A DNA stretch of 20,675 bases from Deltaproteobacteria bacterium RBG_16_44_11 (GCA_001797845.1 MGQN01000036.1:324-20998); one strand, 5' to 3'; shown: positions 1-8,046, counted from the stretch's first letter. Translations and numbers: made by a program. Notes: generated by a model from the sequence alone, not told the origin.

Positions 1-8
1 AGGGAGCC

Positions 9-482
9 ATGAAAGTCAAAAGAATGTTTGTTGCTGTATTAGTTATGTTTTTGGCGGGAACTTTCGGGCATGTATATGGAGAAGATACTGCTACGGGGAA
101 GATCAGCCCAAAAGCACAGGCCAAGGAAATGGTAATTAAAGCCGAGGCATTTGTTAAAGAAAATGGTAAGGAAAAAGCCATCGAGGAATTTAATAAACCG
201 GATGGGCAGTTTGTAAAAGACTCCTTCTATGTGTTTGCCTACGATTTGAAAGGCACGGTGATAGCTCATGCCCTACGTCCTGCACTGGTGGGAAAGAATG
301 TGATAAACGAACCCGATAGCAAGGGAAAATTATTCAGGAAAGAAATCGTCGAGAAAGCCAAAGCAAAAGGTGAAGGATGGGTAGATTACAAGTATCTTAA
401 TCCAACAACCAAAAAGGAAAAAACCAAGACAACATATTTTAAAAAAGTAGGTGATATGATTATCTGCTGTGGCGCGTATTAA
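9..482 (+). CDS. Periplasmic single-Cache (sCache_2-type) domain protein
   Basis: A 157-residue protein with an N-terminal signal peptide (basic KVKR, hydrophobic residues about 6-20, likely cleavage near residue 24), so probably exported. The rest matches a stand-alone Cache domain. A strand reads YVFAYDLKGTVIAH (about 76-89), followed by the typical lid segment LVGKN, and then the late signature GWVDYKYLNP with a basic stretch and the ending IICCGAY. Cache domains bind small organic ligands. In this short secreted form they have no attached kinase or chemoreceptor, and their partner is unknown. The start is preceded by AGGGAG only two bases upstream; the window edge cuts off anything further, so promoter and operon context on the left cannot be judged. 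The next gene starts 73 bases later with its own strong ribosome site and may be transcribed separately. The family call is firm; ligand and role are unknown. Confidence 0.85.
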   Translation: MKVKRMFVAVLVMFLAGTFGHVYGEDTATGKISPKAQAKEMVIKAEAFVKENGKEKAIEEFNKPDGQFVKDSFYVFAYDLKGTVIAHALRPALVGKNVINEPDSKGKLFRKEIVEKAKAKGEGWVDYKYLNPTTKKEKTKTTYFKKVGDMIICCGAY

Positions 483-540
483 TTGAAAACTTGTTTCCCT
501 TTTTAAAAACTTTTTCCCGTGTAAGCTTAATATAGTTAAT

Positions 541-547
541 GAGGAGG
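541..547 (+). promoter_or_regulatory. Strong Shine-Dalgarno site for the FabK/NMO-like gene
   Basis: GAGGAGG lies eight bases before the ATG at 556 and fixes that start. It is one of the best ribosome sites in the window. Confidence 0.8.
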
Positions 548-555
548 TTATTGAT

Positions 556-1446
556 ATGTCGGAATTGCTGAAAATGCTTGGTTGTCGTTATCCTATCATT
601 CAAGGGCCCATAGGGATGTTCAATAGCCCCAGGATGGTTGCCGCTGTTTCCGAAGCAGGTGCTTACGGAATGCTGGCGCTGGGGTTTATTCAGGATCCGG
701 ACGAGGTAAAAAAGCTTATTGATGAAATTCGGAAGCTGACCGATAAGCCCTTTGGGGCAAATCTTATGCTGATCAATCCGCAAAACGAAAAAATTCTTAA
801 GATATTGGCAGGCGCGGGCGTTAAAGCGGTCACTACATCCGTGGGTTCTCCGAAAGAAATATACCCGGTAATCCATGATCTCGGCATTAAAGGGATTCAT
901 GTAGTTCTCGCGCTTCAGCACGCGATACGGGCAGTTACCGCAGGAGCGGACGCTTTGATCGTTGTCGGCTCGGAAGCCGGCGGGCTGCGTTCCTTAAATC
1001 CTGAGTCATCAACTATGGTGCTTGTGCCTCTGGTATCCGATTATGTGAAAGTTCCCATTGTGGCCGCCGGAGGCATCGCGGATTCAAGAGGTTATAAAAC
1101 GGCTTTTGTTTTGGGTGCTCAGGGTGTGCAGGTCGGCACAAGGTTTCTGGCCTCCCTTGAAAGTCCTGCCTCTGAGCAGTGGAAAAAGGCGATTGTCGAA
1201 TGCGGTGACGGCAGTACCACTTTGATCCCCGCCCTTAATATGAGAGTAGCGGAAAGGATTATCATTACGCCATGGGTAAAGCAGAAAATGGATGACCCTG
1301 AAGTGAAAAATATTGCCGCTGAATTGGATCGCAATCCCGCGGCAAGCGGCAATTATGAGCGTGCCTCATTCGGGGCGGGCCAGGTCAGCGCGCTAATTCG
1401 GGATATTAAGCCGGTAAAGGCAATAATTGAAGAGATGGTTTCCTGA
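556..1446 (+). CDS. FabK/nitronate monooxygenase-like FMN flavoprotein lacking the usual catalytic His
   Basis: A 296-residue TIM-barrel flavoprotein of the 2-nitropropane dioxygenase/FabK superfamily. Visible motifs are YPIIQGPIG (13-20, first barrel strand and FMN site), GSEAGG (138-143), VAAGGIAD (169-176, phosphate-binding) and GAQGVQVGTRFL (187-198). In characterised nitronate monooxygenases and in FabK enoyl-ACP reductase, GxEAGG is followed by a conserved histidine that acts in catalysis. Here the next residue is Leu144 (GSEAGGLRS). Classic nitronate oxidation is therefore doubtful, and an acyl-CoA or other reductase role, or a divergent subfamily, is more likely. It is 27 bases upstream of a carboxyltransferase gene on the same strand, which suggests an operon and a role in acyl-CoA metabolism. 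The superfamily is certain; the substrate is not known. Confidence 0.85.
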   Translation: MSELLKMLGCRYPIIQGPIGMFNSPRMVAAVSEAGAYGMLALGFIQDPDEVKKLIDEIRKLTDKPFGANLMLINPQNEKILKILAGAGVKAVTTSVGSPKEIYPVIHDLGIKGIHVVLALQHAIRAVTAGADALIVVGSEAGGLRSLNPESSTMVLVPLVSDYVKVPIVAAGGIADSRGYKTAFVLGAQGVQVGTRFLASLESPASEQWKKAIVECGDGSTTLIPALNMRVAERIIITPWVKQKMDDPEVKNIAAELDRNPAASGNYERASFGAGQVSALIRDIKPVKAIIEEMVS

Positions 1447-1473
1447 AACAAATATAAAGGAAGTACGCAGTAC

Positions 1474-3111
1474 ATGAAAACAGCTAAAGACAAAGAAGAT
1501 ACAGCAAAAGGAAACATCCCGCCCGCGAATAAAGAAATGGATAGTAATCCCGTACGCCCTGACCTTGCCGAGGTGATCGAGAGGAATTCTTTCGGCCTTG
1601 ACGCCAATCGCCCCGACGTGGTGGCCAAAAGGAAACAGAAAAACCAGCGCACGGCCCGTGCCAACGTGGAGAATCTTTTCGATAATGGGCATTTTATTGA
1701 ATACGGAGCGATGACAATTGCCGCGCAGCGAGGCCGCCGCTCGATAGATGATCTTATCAGCAAAACTCCCGGCGACGGCCTGATCACGGGTATCGGCACA
1801 GTCAACGGTTCACTGTTCCCCGATGATAAAGCCCGCTGCATGGTTATGGCATACGATTATACTGTTCTAGCCGGCACGCAGGGTTTTTTCAATCATAAAA
1901 AAATGGATCGCCTGCTTAATCTGGCGCATGAACAGAAACTGCCGCTGGTATTGTTTGCGGAAGGAGGCGGCGGCAGACCGGGTGATGTTGACGCCGCGGG
2001 CGTCATGATAGCAGGTTTGGATTTAAAAACTTTTAGCTTGTTCGGCGGCCTCAGCGGCAAGGTGCCGGTGGTAGGCGTGGTCTCGGGGCCGTGTTTTGCG
2101 GGCAACGCCGCTTTGTTGGGTTGCTGCGATGTGATTATCGCCGCCCGGAATTCCAATATCGGCATGGGCGGTCCGGTGATGATTGAAGGCGGGGGCCTTG
2201 GTGTTTTCAAACCGGAAGAGGTCGGCCCGATAGATGTGCAGACACAAAACGGCGTTGTTGATATTGAAGTGGCCGATGATGTGGAAATGGTGGCTGTCAC
2301 CAAAAAGTATCTTTCCTATTTTCAGGGAACAATTTTCAAGTGGGAGGCCGCCGACCAGTCGCGTTTGCGCCGTTTGATTCCGGAAAACAGACGGCGTGCT
2401 TATGATGTCCACGTTGTCATCAGAGCATTGGCCGATACGGATTCCTTTCTGGAGCTCAAACCAAAATTCGGGCCGAGTATGGTTACCGGATTTATCAGAA
2501 TCGAAGGCCGGCCTTTTGGCGTGATCGCCAATAACTGTATGCATATGGCCGGAGCCATTGAAGCGGAAGGCGCGGACAAAGCGGCACGCCTGATGCAGAT
2601 TTGTAACGCGCATGGCCTGCCGGTTTTGTCTTTGTGCGATACCCCGGGCTTTATGGTCGGGCCGGAAATCGAAAAGCGCGCGCAGGTACGCCACGTCTGC
2701 CGTATGTTTGTTATTGGCGCGCATTTAACCGTGCCTTATTTTACGATTGTTTTGCGCCGGGGCTACGGTCTCGGAGCCATGGCGATGGCTAGAGGCGGCT
2801 TCCATGAATCTTTCTTTACGGCCGCCTGGCCGACCGGGGAATTCGGAGGCATGGGACTGGAAGGCGCGGTGAAGGCCGGTTTCAAAAAGGAACTGGAAGC
2901 GGTGAAAGACCCGAAAGAGCGTGAAGCGCTCTACGATAAACTTGTCGCCCAGATGTATGAAAAGGGCAAAGCCATCAACATGGCCGCCCACCTGGAAATT
3001 GACGCGGTCATTGATCCGGCCGATACCCGCAAATGGATTATGCAGGGTTTGAACTCCTATCCCGTCGAGCGGCCTCATGAGGCGGATCACTCTTACATTG
3101 ATCCGTGGTAA
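1474..3111 (+). CDS. Acyl-CoA carboxylase carboxyltransferase subunit (PccB/AccD-like)
   Basis: A 545-residue carboxyltransferase with two crotonase-fold halves, as in propionyl/methylcrotonyl-CoA carboxylase beta subunits (usually about 510-550 residues). The N-terminal half shows GDGLITGIGTVNG (100-112), DYTVLAGTQG (128-137) and a glycine-rich oxyanion loop GGGGRPGD (164-171). The C-terminal half shows CDTPGFMVG (about 389-397) and RRGYGLGAMAM (about 428-438). Such proteins move a carboxyl group between biotin and an acyl-CoA in the cytoplasm. No biotin carboxylase or biotin-carrier gene lies in the window, so the partner must be elsewhere, or the enzyme works as part of a decarboxylase. 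The first about 28 residues are polar, low-complexity and not part of the fold. AAGGAA about 11 bases upstream is the only ribosome site. Likely co-transcribed with the flavoprotein gene ahead of it. The acyl-CoA substrate cannot be told from sequence. Confidence 0.9.
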   Translation: MKTAKDKEDTAKGNIPPANKEMDSNPVRPDLAEVIERNSFGLDANRPDVVAKRKQKNQRTARANVENLFDNGHFIEYGAMTIAAQRGRRSIDDLISKTPGDGLITGIGTVNGSLFPDDKARCMVMAYDYTVLAGTQGFFNHKKMDRLLNLAHEQKLPLVLFAEGGGGRPGDVDAAGVMIAGLDLKTFSLFGGLSGKVPVVGVVSGPCFAGNAALLGCCDVIIAARNSNIGMGGPVMIEGGGLGVFKPEEVGPIDVQTQNGVVDIEVADDVEMVAVTKKYLSYFQGTIFKWEAADQSRLRRLIPENRRRAYDVHVVIRALADTDSFLELKPKFGPSMVTGFIRIEGRPFGVIANNCMHMAGAIEAEGADKAARLMQICNAHGLPVLSLCDTPGFMVGPEIEKRAQVRHVCRMFVIGAHLTVPYFTIVLRRGYGLGAMAMARGGFHESFFTAAWPTGEFGGMGLEGAVKAGFKKELEAVKDPKEREALYDKLVAQMYEKGKAINMAAHLEIDAVIDPADTRKWIMQGLNSYPVERPHEADHSYIDPW

Positions 3112-3167
3112 AAGCAAACATACGAATCCGCCGCCGCGGACGCTTCACGAGTAGCGCATTTTAGGTC

Positions 3168-3605
3168 TTACTTAGTAGGGGTCGGTCCGTCCTCTTCTTC
3201 TTTGTTTAAGTCCAACTCAATATCGTCCAGAACATCCGTTATTTTTTCCGTCTTATCGATAACAACGGTGGAATCTCCCAGCGCGCCTGGTTGGCCGGCC
3301 GCGCGTGTGACGGCGGATTTTACTCTTTTCTTTATCTGCCAGGATTCTCCCGAAGTGACAACAACCCAGTCGTTGAGTTCAAATTGGATATCACGTACGT
3401 GGGGCAAGGCGACAATTTCCCTGATAATGGATTCTATCTCCTTGGCGGAATAATCCCTGTCCGGCCGGACCAGATCGCCGTTGATATAAACCGTAGAGCC
3501 CATAAAGGAATAATCTATCTTTGTCAGATCCACGTCATGGCGCGTGAAAACCATCCTGACGTTGCGATTGACTTCATAACGGGATACCTGTTCATCCGGC
3601 GGCAT
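3168..3605 (-). CDS. Small BON-like domain protein
   Basis: A 145-residue soluble protein with no signal peptide or membrane segment. Residues about 12-80 alternate strands and a helix in the order expected of a BON-type domain: NVRMVFTRHDVDL, then STVYINGDLVRPD, a helix KEIESIIREIVALPHV, and a last strand DIQFELNDWVVV. The C-terminal 50 residues are charged, ending in an acidic, glutamate-rich tail, and look disordered. BON domains are usually linked to membrane or secretin-associated proteins, but here the function is unknown. AAGGGG lies about 11 bases before the ATG. It converges with the carboxyltransferase gene (57-base gap) and has no co-directional close neighbour, so it is probably a single-gene unit. 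The domain call is moderate and based on pattern only. Confidence 0.6.
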   Translation of the reverse strand: MPPDEQVSRYEVNRNVRMVFTRHDVDLTKIDYSFMGSTVYINGDLVRPDRDYSAKEIESIIREIVALPHVRDIQFELNDWVVVTSGESWQIKKRVKSAVTRAAGQPGALGDSTVVIDKTEKITDVLDDIELDLNKEEEDGPTPTK

Positions 3606-3970
3606 ATTTACTACCCCTTAGATATAAAATACTTCCAATAGCCGGTTATTGTCAAGAACTGGATGACTGGATGAAAAAAGAATTGCAACACCCCGATAAC
3701 GTCAACGCTGTCATTTTGCCCACTATGTTCTTGCCATATACGCTTCACGCTAGTCCAGCAGGCCTTTTTTATCTAATTCAGTCTTCAGCCTAACAGACTA
3801 AACCCCTTTAGATCGACAAAGGTCAGGAACAAAAATTTGATCCCACTCGTCCTCAGCTAGCGCATTGAGAAAAACTGATATTTGAAGACCTCACCCTAAC
3901 CTATTTTCAGGCCTCATAGCCGGCAAGCCGAAATAGGCAAGGATTTTAAACAAAACCGTTCCCGGTAATT
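3606..3970. repeat. Repeat-bearing intergenic region without a gene
   Basis: No supported gene here. It contains a CGCTTCACG word at 3741-3749, seen in six or more other intergenic places in the window. A TTCAGTCTTCAGCCT stretch at 3778-3792 relates to the repeat at 5498-5540. At 3871-3896 is a copy of the AACTGATATTT-AAGACCT-ACCC element. No convincing promoter or terminator was found. Confidence 0.5.
3871..3896 (+). repeat. Dispersed AACTGATATTTnAAGACCTnACCC element, copy 1
   Basis: This stretch matches 5401-5426 except for a few bases (AACTGATATTTGAAGACCTCACCC here, with C to G and G to C changes in the second copy). A shorter, partial copy occurs at 7091-7112. All copies lie in or at the edge of intergenic sequence. 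Confidence 0.6.
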
Positions 3971-5188
3971 TTATGGACCGGACTGAACGCGAAGGATCGC
4001 GCCATTTCCGTAATCAACCAGGTAAAGTTCACCGGCGGTGTCCTGACCGAAGGCACTGACGATAAGATTATGCGTCAACATGAGAGTCCGCTGCCAGGTA
4101 CCCGAGACCTCGCTTAAACCCCATACGTGGCCGCTAGAAAGATCACCGAAGACATACACACCCACCAGCGCCGGAATAGACGACCCGTGATAGACGAATC
4201 CCCCGATGATGGATTCACCGCCGGCTGCATCATGACCGTACTCAGTAATCGGCGGGGTTAAACCCGTCATGGTGCATGAGGGGGTACCCGGAGGGTAGCA
4301 GTGATTGCCTTCCATGATCTTCCAGCCGAAGTTAGCACCCTTGGTAATCAGATCCACTTCTTCCCAGCTATCCTGTCCGACATCGCCGGCAAAAAGACGG
4401 TCGGTGGAAGGATCGAACGAAAACCGCCAGGGATTGCGCAGCCCGTAAGCCCAAATCTCCGGCAGTTCGTCGACACCGGTAAAGGGATTATCAGCCGGAA
4501 TCGCATATTGTTTCCCGGGTGCATGGGTGCTATCCACATCAATGCGCAATATCTTGCCCAGGAACGTTGCCAGATTTTGACCATTGCCGGAGGGATCGCC
4601 TCCGCTCCCGCCATCTCCCAGAGCGATATACAGAAAACCGTCGGGATCGAAAGCGAGCTGTCCTCCGTTGTGGTTATCAAAAGGCTGGTTTACCACCAAC
4701 AGCACGATTTCGCTTGTCGAATCAGCCAGATTGGGATCCCCTATAGAGACGGTGAACTCGGAGATGACCGTCTGCAGCTGCCCTAGTACACTACGAGTGT
4801 AGTTGACGAAAAAGCGCCCATTCGTGCTAAAGTTCGGGTGGAACGCGAGCCCCAGCAGCCCTTTCTCTTCTCCGGATTCTATATTAGCTGTAATGTCCAG
4901 GAATGCGGTCGGCAATAGAACCCCACTCTGGATAATCCGGATAGGGCCTCCTTGCTCGACAACAAATAAACGACCTGTACCATCGTTCGGAGCTTCCAGA
5001 CCTACCGGAGCACTAAGCCCGCTAACGAAGCTCGCCAGTGACAACAATCCCGGGTTCGGCAACGTACCGCCCGAACCTGAGCCGCCTCCCCCTCCCCCAC
5101 AACCAAAGGGCAGGATGAACAACACTCCCATCAATACTAAGAGGCAAAGAAGTTTTCTCCTTTCCAATGCCTCAAAAACCTTTCTCAT
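3971..5188 (-). CDS. PQQ-dependent sugar dehydrogenase family lipoprotein (glucose/sorbosone dehydrogenase-like)
   Basis: A 405-residue six-bladed beta-propeller protein of the soluble aldose sugar dehydrogenase/YliI/HHIP-like family, which oxidises sugars with PQQ in the periplasm. Visible family motifs are LLGLAFHPNF (111-120), NHNGGQLAFDPDG (172-184, containing the expected active-site His173), GKILRIDVD (211-219) and LRNPWRFSFDP (250-260). The N-terminus has a basic region, a hydrophobic stretch (13-27) and Cys30 followed by a Gly/Ser-rich linker, typical of an exported lipoprotein. The residues before the cysteine (PFG) are not a textbook lipobox, so lipidation is likely but not certain. 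GAGGT seven or eight bases before the ATG supports the start. No PQQ-synthesis genes are in the window. It stands alone between two repeat-rich gaps. Confidence 0.88.
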   Translation of the reverse strand: MRKVFEALERRKLLCLLVLMGVLFILPFGCGGGGGGSGSGGTLPNPGLLSLASFVSGLSAPVGLEAPNDGTGRLFVVEQGGPIRIIQSGVLLPTAFLDITANIESGEEKGLLGLAFHPNFSTNGRFFVNYTRSVLGQLQTVISEFTVSIGDPNLADSTSEIVLLVVNQPFDNHNGGQLAFDPDGFLYIALGDGGSGGDPSGNGQNLATFLGKILRIDVDSTHAPGKQYAIPADNPFTGVDELPEIWAYGLRNPWRFSFDPSTDRLFAGDVGQDSWEEVDLITKGANFGWKIMEGNHCYPPGTPSCTMTGLTPPITEYGHDAAGGESIIGGFVYHGSSIPALVGVYVFGDLSSGHVWGLSEVSGTWQRTLMLTHNLIVSAFGQDTAGELYLVDYGNGAILRVQSGP

Positions 5189-5400
5189 TTTAGTCTACCT
5201 CATTGTAATTCCATGAACCTTCCCTCGAAAACTGCCTTCACTTCGAGAACAAGTTCACTCTGAACCGGCGTCCCCGGATTTTTGTTGCCATATAAAAATA
5301 CCGCTACCAACCTATCGTCGCCGATTGTTTTTTAATATATGGAGGCAATATTCACGTGTCAAGGCGGTTAAACGGATATAATTTATGTTTTGTCGTCCGA

Positions 5401-5430
5401 TAAACTGATATTTCAAGACCTGACCCCGAT
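5401..5430 (+). repeat. Dispersed AACTGATATTTnAAGACCTnACCC element, copy 2
   Basis: Nearly identical to 3871-3896 and continued by CCGAT. That extension is shared with the related TTGACCCCGATCC ending of the element at 11833-11870. Confidence 0.6.
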
Positions 5431-5497
5431 TACCGATTACCACATGCATTTGTCTTTCCCCGGCAGGGAATCCCGGCGTATGCTTGGGTAGAGCGGA

Positions 5498-5540
5498 GGA
5501 ATCCAGTTATTTTGCCGTTTATCCTTCAGCCTTCAGTCTT
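5498..5540 (+). repeat. 43-bp dispersed repeat, copy 1 (pairs with 11731-11773)
   Basis: Begins GGAATCCAGTTATTTTG and ends TTCAGCCTTCAGTCTT. It differs from 11731-11773 at one base only (G here, A there, within TTTTGCCG/TTTTACCG). Both copies are intergenic. Confidence 0.85.
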
Positions 5541-5696
5541 CGGTCTTCAGCCGCAGGCATAGAGGCTTGAATTATGAAACGCCTTTTGATAAGCTTCCAA
5601 TAGTTACCGAATTCGGTAGCGAGCGCAAACTCCTTCGCGAGCTTTCGGGTAAGCGAGCGAATACTGAATAATATCGTTCCTTAAGAATCGAAGATT

Positions 5697-5716
5697 CTCC
5701 GCGGCTTGACGCGGAG
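5697..5716 (+). repeat. GC-rich hairpin (CTCCGCG-6-CGCGGAG)
   Basis: A perfect 7-bp stem CTCCGCG/CGCGGAG around GCTTGA, with outer GAAG/CTTC sequence that could extend it imperfectly. It has no T-tract, so it looks more like a REP-type palindrome than an intrinsic terminator. It lies about 50 bases before the FAD oxidoreductase start. Confidence 0.55.
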
Positions 5717-5768
5717 AGCTTCAATTATTGAGCCGGTACAACCGTTCCTGATTAATTGCGATTAATTT

Positions 5769-7106
5769 ATGAAAATGAAAACTTATAATGTAATAATTAT
5801 CGGATCCGGACCGGCCGGACTTTTCGCGGCGATGTGGCTTGAGCGTCTGGGGATAGACAAAGTCGCCATTATCGACAGGCACGCCTATCCGGCCGGCGGC
5901 CTGTTGAACGACGGCAAACTTAACTTCGATTGCCGCATTGGTCTCGATCTGAATGAGCTTCAAATCGGTGAAGATAAAGCCCGGCAATTGATGAGCGAGA
6001 CTAAAAAAATATTCGTCGGATTTCCCCGCTGTAAGCAGGTAACATTTATCGACAAAAATAAAAAAATCGAAGTTATAAAAAATATCGCTTGTGAGCACGG
6101 CGCTCAGTTTATTGCGCCGGAGCAGTGGCATTGGGGAACCGACAACGGAAAAGCCGTTGTAAATTATTTAAGAGGGCATCTTAAAAAAACGGAATTCTTT
6201 CTGGAAACAGAAGTATCCTCAATTGAAAAACTCGAAGGCGGCGGCTTTCGTCTTATCTGCAGCCGCGATAAAAAACGAATCAGCCATAACACCAGATGCA
6301 TACTGGCTGCCCCGGGACGCAGCGGCGCTTACTGGTTTCGGGATATCGCAAAAGAGTTGCACATCCAACATAATTTCGGACCCATCGATGTGGGAATCCG
6401 GATTGAATTAAACCGAAAATTTTACGATCCGATTACGGATATTGTTTATGATCCTAAATTTATTTTCACAACCTCTCGCCATGGAGACAAGGTCAGGACG
6501 TTCTGCACAAACCCGGGCGGCCGGGTGCGGGTGGAAAATTATTTCGATTTCAAGCTGGTCAATGGCGATGCCCTTTCCGGCAAGAAAACGGAAAATACAA
6601 ATTTTGCGTTAATCAATACTGTCGAGCTGACCAAGCCATTTTCCGACACAACCGCGTTCGGCCAAATGATCGCCCGGCAATTTTTTCTTTTAGGCGGCGG
6701 TAAGCCTATTGTACAAAGGATTGGTGATTTCCGTGAAGGAAGAAGAAGCTCTGCGGCGACTTTTAACAGCGCTACCCGCCATTTTGAAGTGTGCAGGGCA
6801 ACATATAACGCTATACCGGGGGATATCGCGCTGGGTATGCCCGCTCGGATCATGGACAATCTCTGGGAATCGTTCAAGAAACTGGATAAAATAGTGCCCG
6901 GTATTCTTCACCCGTCAACGTTAATATACGCGCCGGAAATAAAATTCTTTGATACTCATTTTCCTACGAACCGGAATCTGGAAACAAATGTAAAAGGTAT
7001 TTTTGTGGCCGGCGACGGCACCGGCAAAAGCCGCGGAATTGTGGGAGCAGGAATTTCCGGAATTATTGCCGCCCAGGGTATCGCCGAAAAATATTCCAAG
7101 ACCTGA
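5769..7106 (+). CDS. FAD-dependent oxidoreductase, COG2509-like
   Basis: A 445-residue flavoprotein with an N-terminal Rossmann FAD site IIIGSGPAGLFAA (9-21). The GGLLNDGKLN segment follows (about 43-52). RTFCTNPGGRV lies mid-protein. A C-terminal FAD-closing motif, VAGDGTGKSRGIVGAGISG, lies at about 413-431. This layout is that of the uncharacterised FAD-dependent dehydrogenases grouped in COG2509, whose substrates are unknown. No recognisable Shine-Dalgarno site precedes the ATG (a second Met is at codon 3). The last four codons and the TGA fall inside a dispersed repeat (7091-7112), so the C-terminal YSKT is probably repeat-derived. It converges with the Fic gene, with two bases between the stop codons. 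No membrane segments are seen; it is likely cytoplasmic. Confidence 0.85.
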   Translation: MKMKTYNVIIIGSGPAGLFAAMWLERLGIDKVAIIDRHAYPAGGLLNDGKLNFDCRIGLDLNELQIGEDKARQLMSETKKIFVGFPRCKQVTFIDKNKKIEVIKNIACEHGAQFIAPEQWHWGTDNGKAVVNYLRGHLKKTEFFLETEVSSIEKLEGGGFRLICSRDKKRISHNTRCILAAPGRSGAYWFRDIAKELHIQHNFGPIDVGIRIELNRKFYDPITDIVYDPKFIFTTSRHGDKVRTFCTNPGGRVRVENYFDFKLVNGDALSGKKTENTNFALINTVELTKPFSDTTAFGQMIARQFFLLGGGKPIVQRIGDFREGRRSSAATFNSATRHFEVCRATYNAIPGDIALGMPARIMDNLWESFKKLDKIVPGILHPSTLIYAPEIKFFDTHFPTNRNLETNVKGIFVAGDGTGKSRGIVGAGISGIIAAQGIAEKYSKT

Positions 7107-7112
7107 CCCTAG
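7091..7112 (+). repeat. Partial copy of the AAGACCTGACCC element carrying two stop codons
   Basis: ATATTCCAAGACCTGACCC here matches the 3' half of 5401-5426. The TGA at 7104-7106 ends the plus-strand FAD gene. The CTA at 7109-7111, read as TAG on the other strand, ends the Fic gene. Confidence 0.6.
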
Positions 7113-7999
7113 ACCGCTACCTCTTTATAATTACCGATTTTCCAAACACCTTTTTCCCGAAAAGCAGGGATTGTCTGTCTGCGTGCGGCGTTAAGCAACG
7201 CGTGAATTGATTTATTATTTATTTTGGCGAAATCTGCCAGTGGGCTTATAGTATCACCCTGCAAATAAGCAATTCTTTTGTGCAACGATTCTGCTAATGC
7301 CAGCGTGATAATTTTTTCCATAATCTTTGTATTTTTTGAGTCTTTATATTCACCAAATGCTCTGTAGTAGAGCAGTTTCTCTTTATCGCGAATGATAATG
7401 TTGGGAAAACCAAGGCGCGCAAGATGATAATTGATAATCACACGTCCGATTCTGCCGTTGCCGTCGCAAAACGGATGAACAGTTTCGAAATCAAGATGAA
7501 ATTTAGCGATTTTGTCGGCAAAGTAATTAATATGATCAGAAGAAAATTCCAGCAGAATCGATTCCATCATTCTTTCTACATGTTCCGGTGCCGGAGCTAT
7601 ATGTGTGCCCACGCGGACATATTCGCCTTTAGCGCGGAAACGCCCCGCGATAGCGTCGGTAATATTCCCCATAAGCATTTTGTGTAAAAGCAGAATGAGC
7701 TCAACCGAAAGTTCCGTGTCGATCACTTTATTTTTTATATATTCCATCACCTGCGCTAGATTTTTTGCTTCAAAAACTTCCCGCACTGAAACATTACGGG
7801 AAATTTTCATCTCCAGCAAAATGCGCTCCGTTTCTTTAAGTGTCAGTGTAGAATTTTCGATAGCATTGGAATTGAAGACGCTTTCAGGAAGTTCGGATTC
7901 ATCAATCAGTTTCAGTAAAGACTCTTTCCCTTTACAAAGCCGGTCATATTGGGCTTTTAAAACTTGAATATAATTTTTTACAGGAGTTATTGTTGCCAT
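7109..7999 (-). CDS. Fic-family AMP-transferase protein with class II inhibitory motif
   Basis: A 296-residue Fic protein. The catalytic loop HPFCDGNGRIGR (175-186) fits the HPFx(D/E)GNGRxxR signature for AMP transfer to a hydroxyl side chain. The flap segment GEYVRVGTHIAPAPE (about 125-139) precedes it. An N-terminal inhibitory helix motif (S/T)xxxE(G/N) is present as S44-NAI-E48-N49, making this a class II, self-inhibited Fic protein. The C-terminal about 55 residues look like a winged-helix-type domain (SIHALLNAARRQTIPAF and then KGVWKIGNY), common in such proteins and possibly used for DNA binding. No antitoxin gene is adjacent, in line with built-in inhibition. There is no ribosome site. 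A good promoter sits so close that the mRNA may start at the ATG. The target protein is unknown. Confidence 0.93.
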   Translation of the reverse strand: MATITPVKNYIQVLKAQYDRLCKGKESLLKLIDESELPESVFNSNAIENSTLTLKETERILLEMKISRNVSVREVFEAKNLAQVMEYIKNKVIDTELSVELILLLHKMLMGNITDAIAGRFRAKGEYVRVGTHIAPAPEHVERMMESILLEFSSDHINYFADKIAKFHLDFETVHPFCDGNGRIGRVIINYHLARLGFPNIIIRDKEKLLYYRAFGEYKDSKNTKIMEKIITLALAESLHKRIAYLQGDTISPLADFAKINNKSIHALLNAARRQTIPAFREKGVWKIGNYKEVAV

Positions 8000-8006
8000 A
8001 GTCGAT

Positions 8007-8035
8007 AATATAATAAATTAACCGTAATTTGTCAA
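8007..8035 (-). promoter_or_regulatory. Promoter of the Fic gene, predicting a leaderless mRNA
   Basis: On the minus strand TTGACA (8035-8030) is followed by 17 bases and TATATT (8012-8007). Only seven bases separate the -10 box from the ATG at 7999, so transcription should start at or next to the A of the start codon. There is no Shine-Dalgarno sequence upstream, which agrees. Confidence 0.65.
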
Positions 8036-8046
8036 TAATTCGTTAA
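8018..8046. promoter_or_regulatory. Imperfect dyad over the Fic -35 box (operator candidate)
   Basis: On the plus strand ATTAACCGTAATT faces AATTCGTTAAT around the -35 region, an imperfect inverted repeat. A third related half-site ATTAACGGT, itself part of AACGGT-GATT-ACCGTT, lies at 8068-8086. The layout suggests repressor control, possibly self-control by the winged-helix-like C-terminus. That is inference. Confidence 0.45.

Larger units (their letters stand above)
5189..5768. repeat. 580-base gap packed with short dispersed repeats
   Basis: No supported gene. From left to right it holds the AACTGATATTT/AAGACCTGACCCC element (5401-5430), a GGAATCC-initiated repeat shared with 11731-11773 (5498-5540), several TTCAGTCTTC/TTCGGTCTTC words, GAATTCGGTAGCGAGCGC-type sequence near 5610-5630, and a GC-rich hairpin (5697-5716) just before the FAD oxidoreductase gene. 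No clear -35/-10 pair was identified for either divergent gene. Confidence 0.55.

Noticed and set aside
460..921. 153-residue minus-strand open frame
   Set aside because: It overlaps the Cache and flavoprotein genes and their ribosome site; composition does not look like a real protein.
2023..2724. 233-residue open frame antisense to the carboxyltransferase gene
   Set aside because: It is wholly inside a well-supported gene, has no family-like composition and no ribosome site, and is explained by the GC-rich codon pattern of the gene.
4301..4786. 161-residue open frame antisense to the sugar dehydrogenase
   Set aside because: It overlaps conserved motifs of the real gene and shows no domain.
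5189..5768. Possible degraded gene in the gap
   Set aside because: No frame of useful length or recognisable protein fragment; the content is short repeats.
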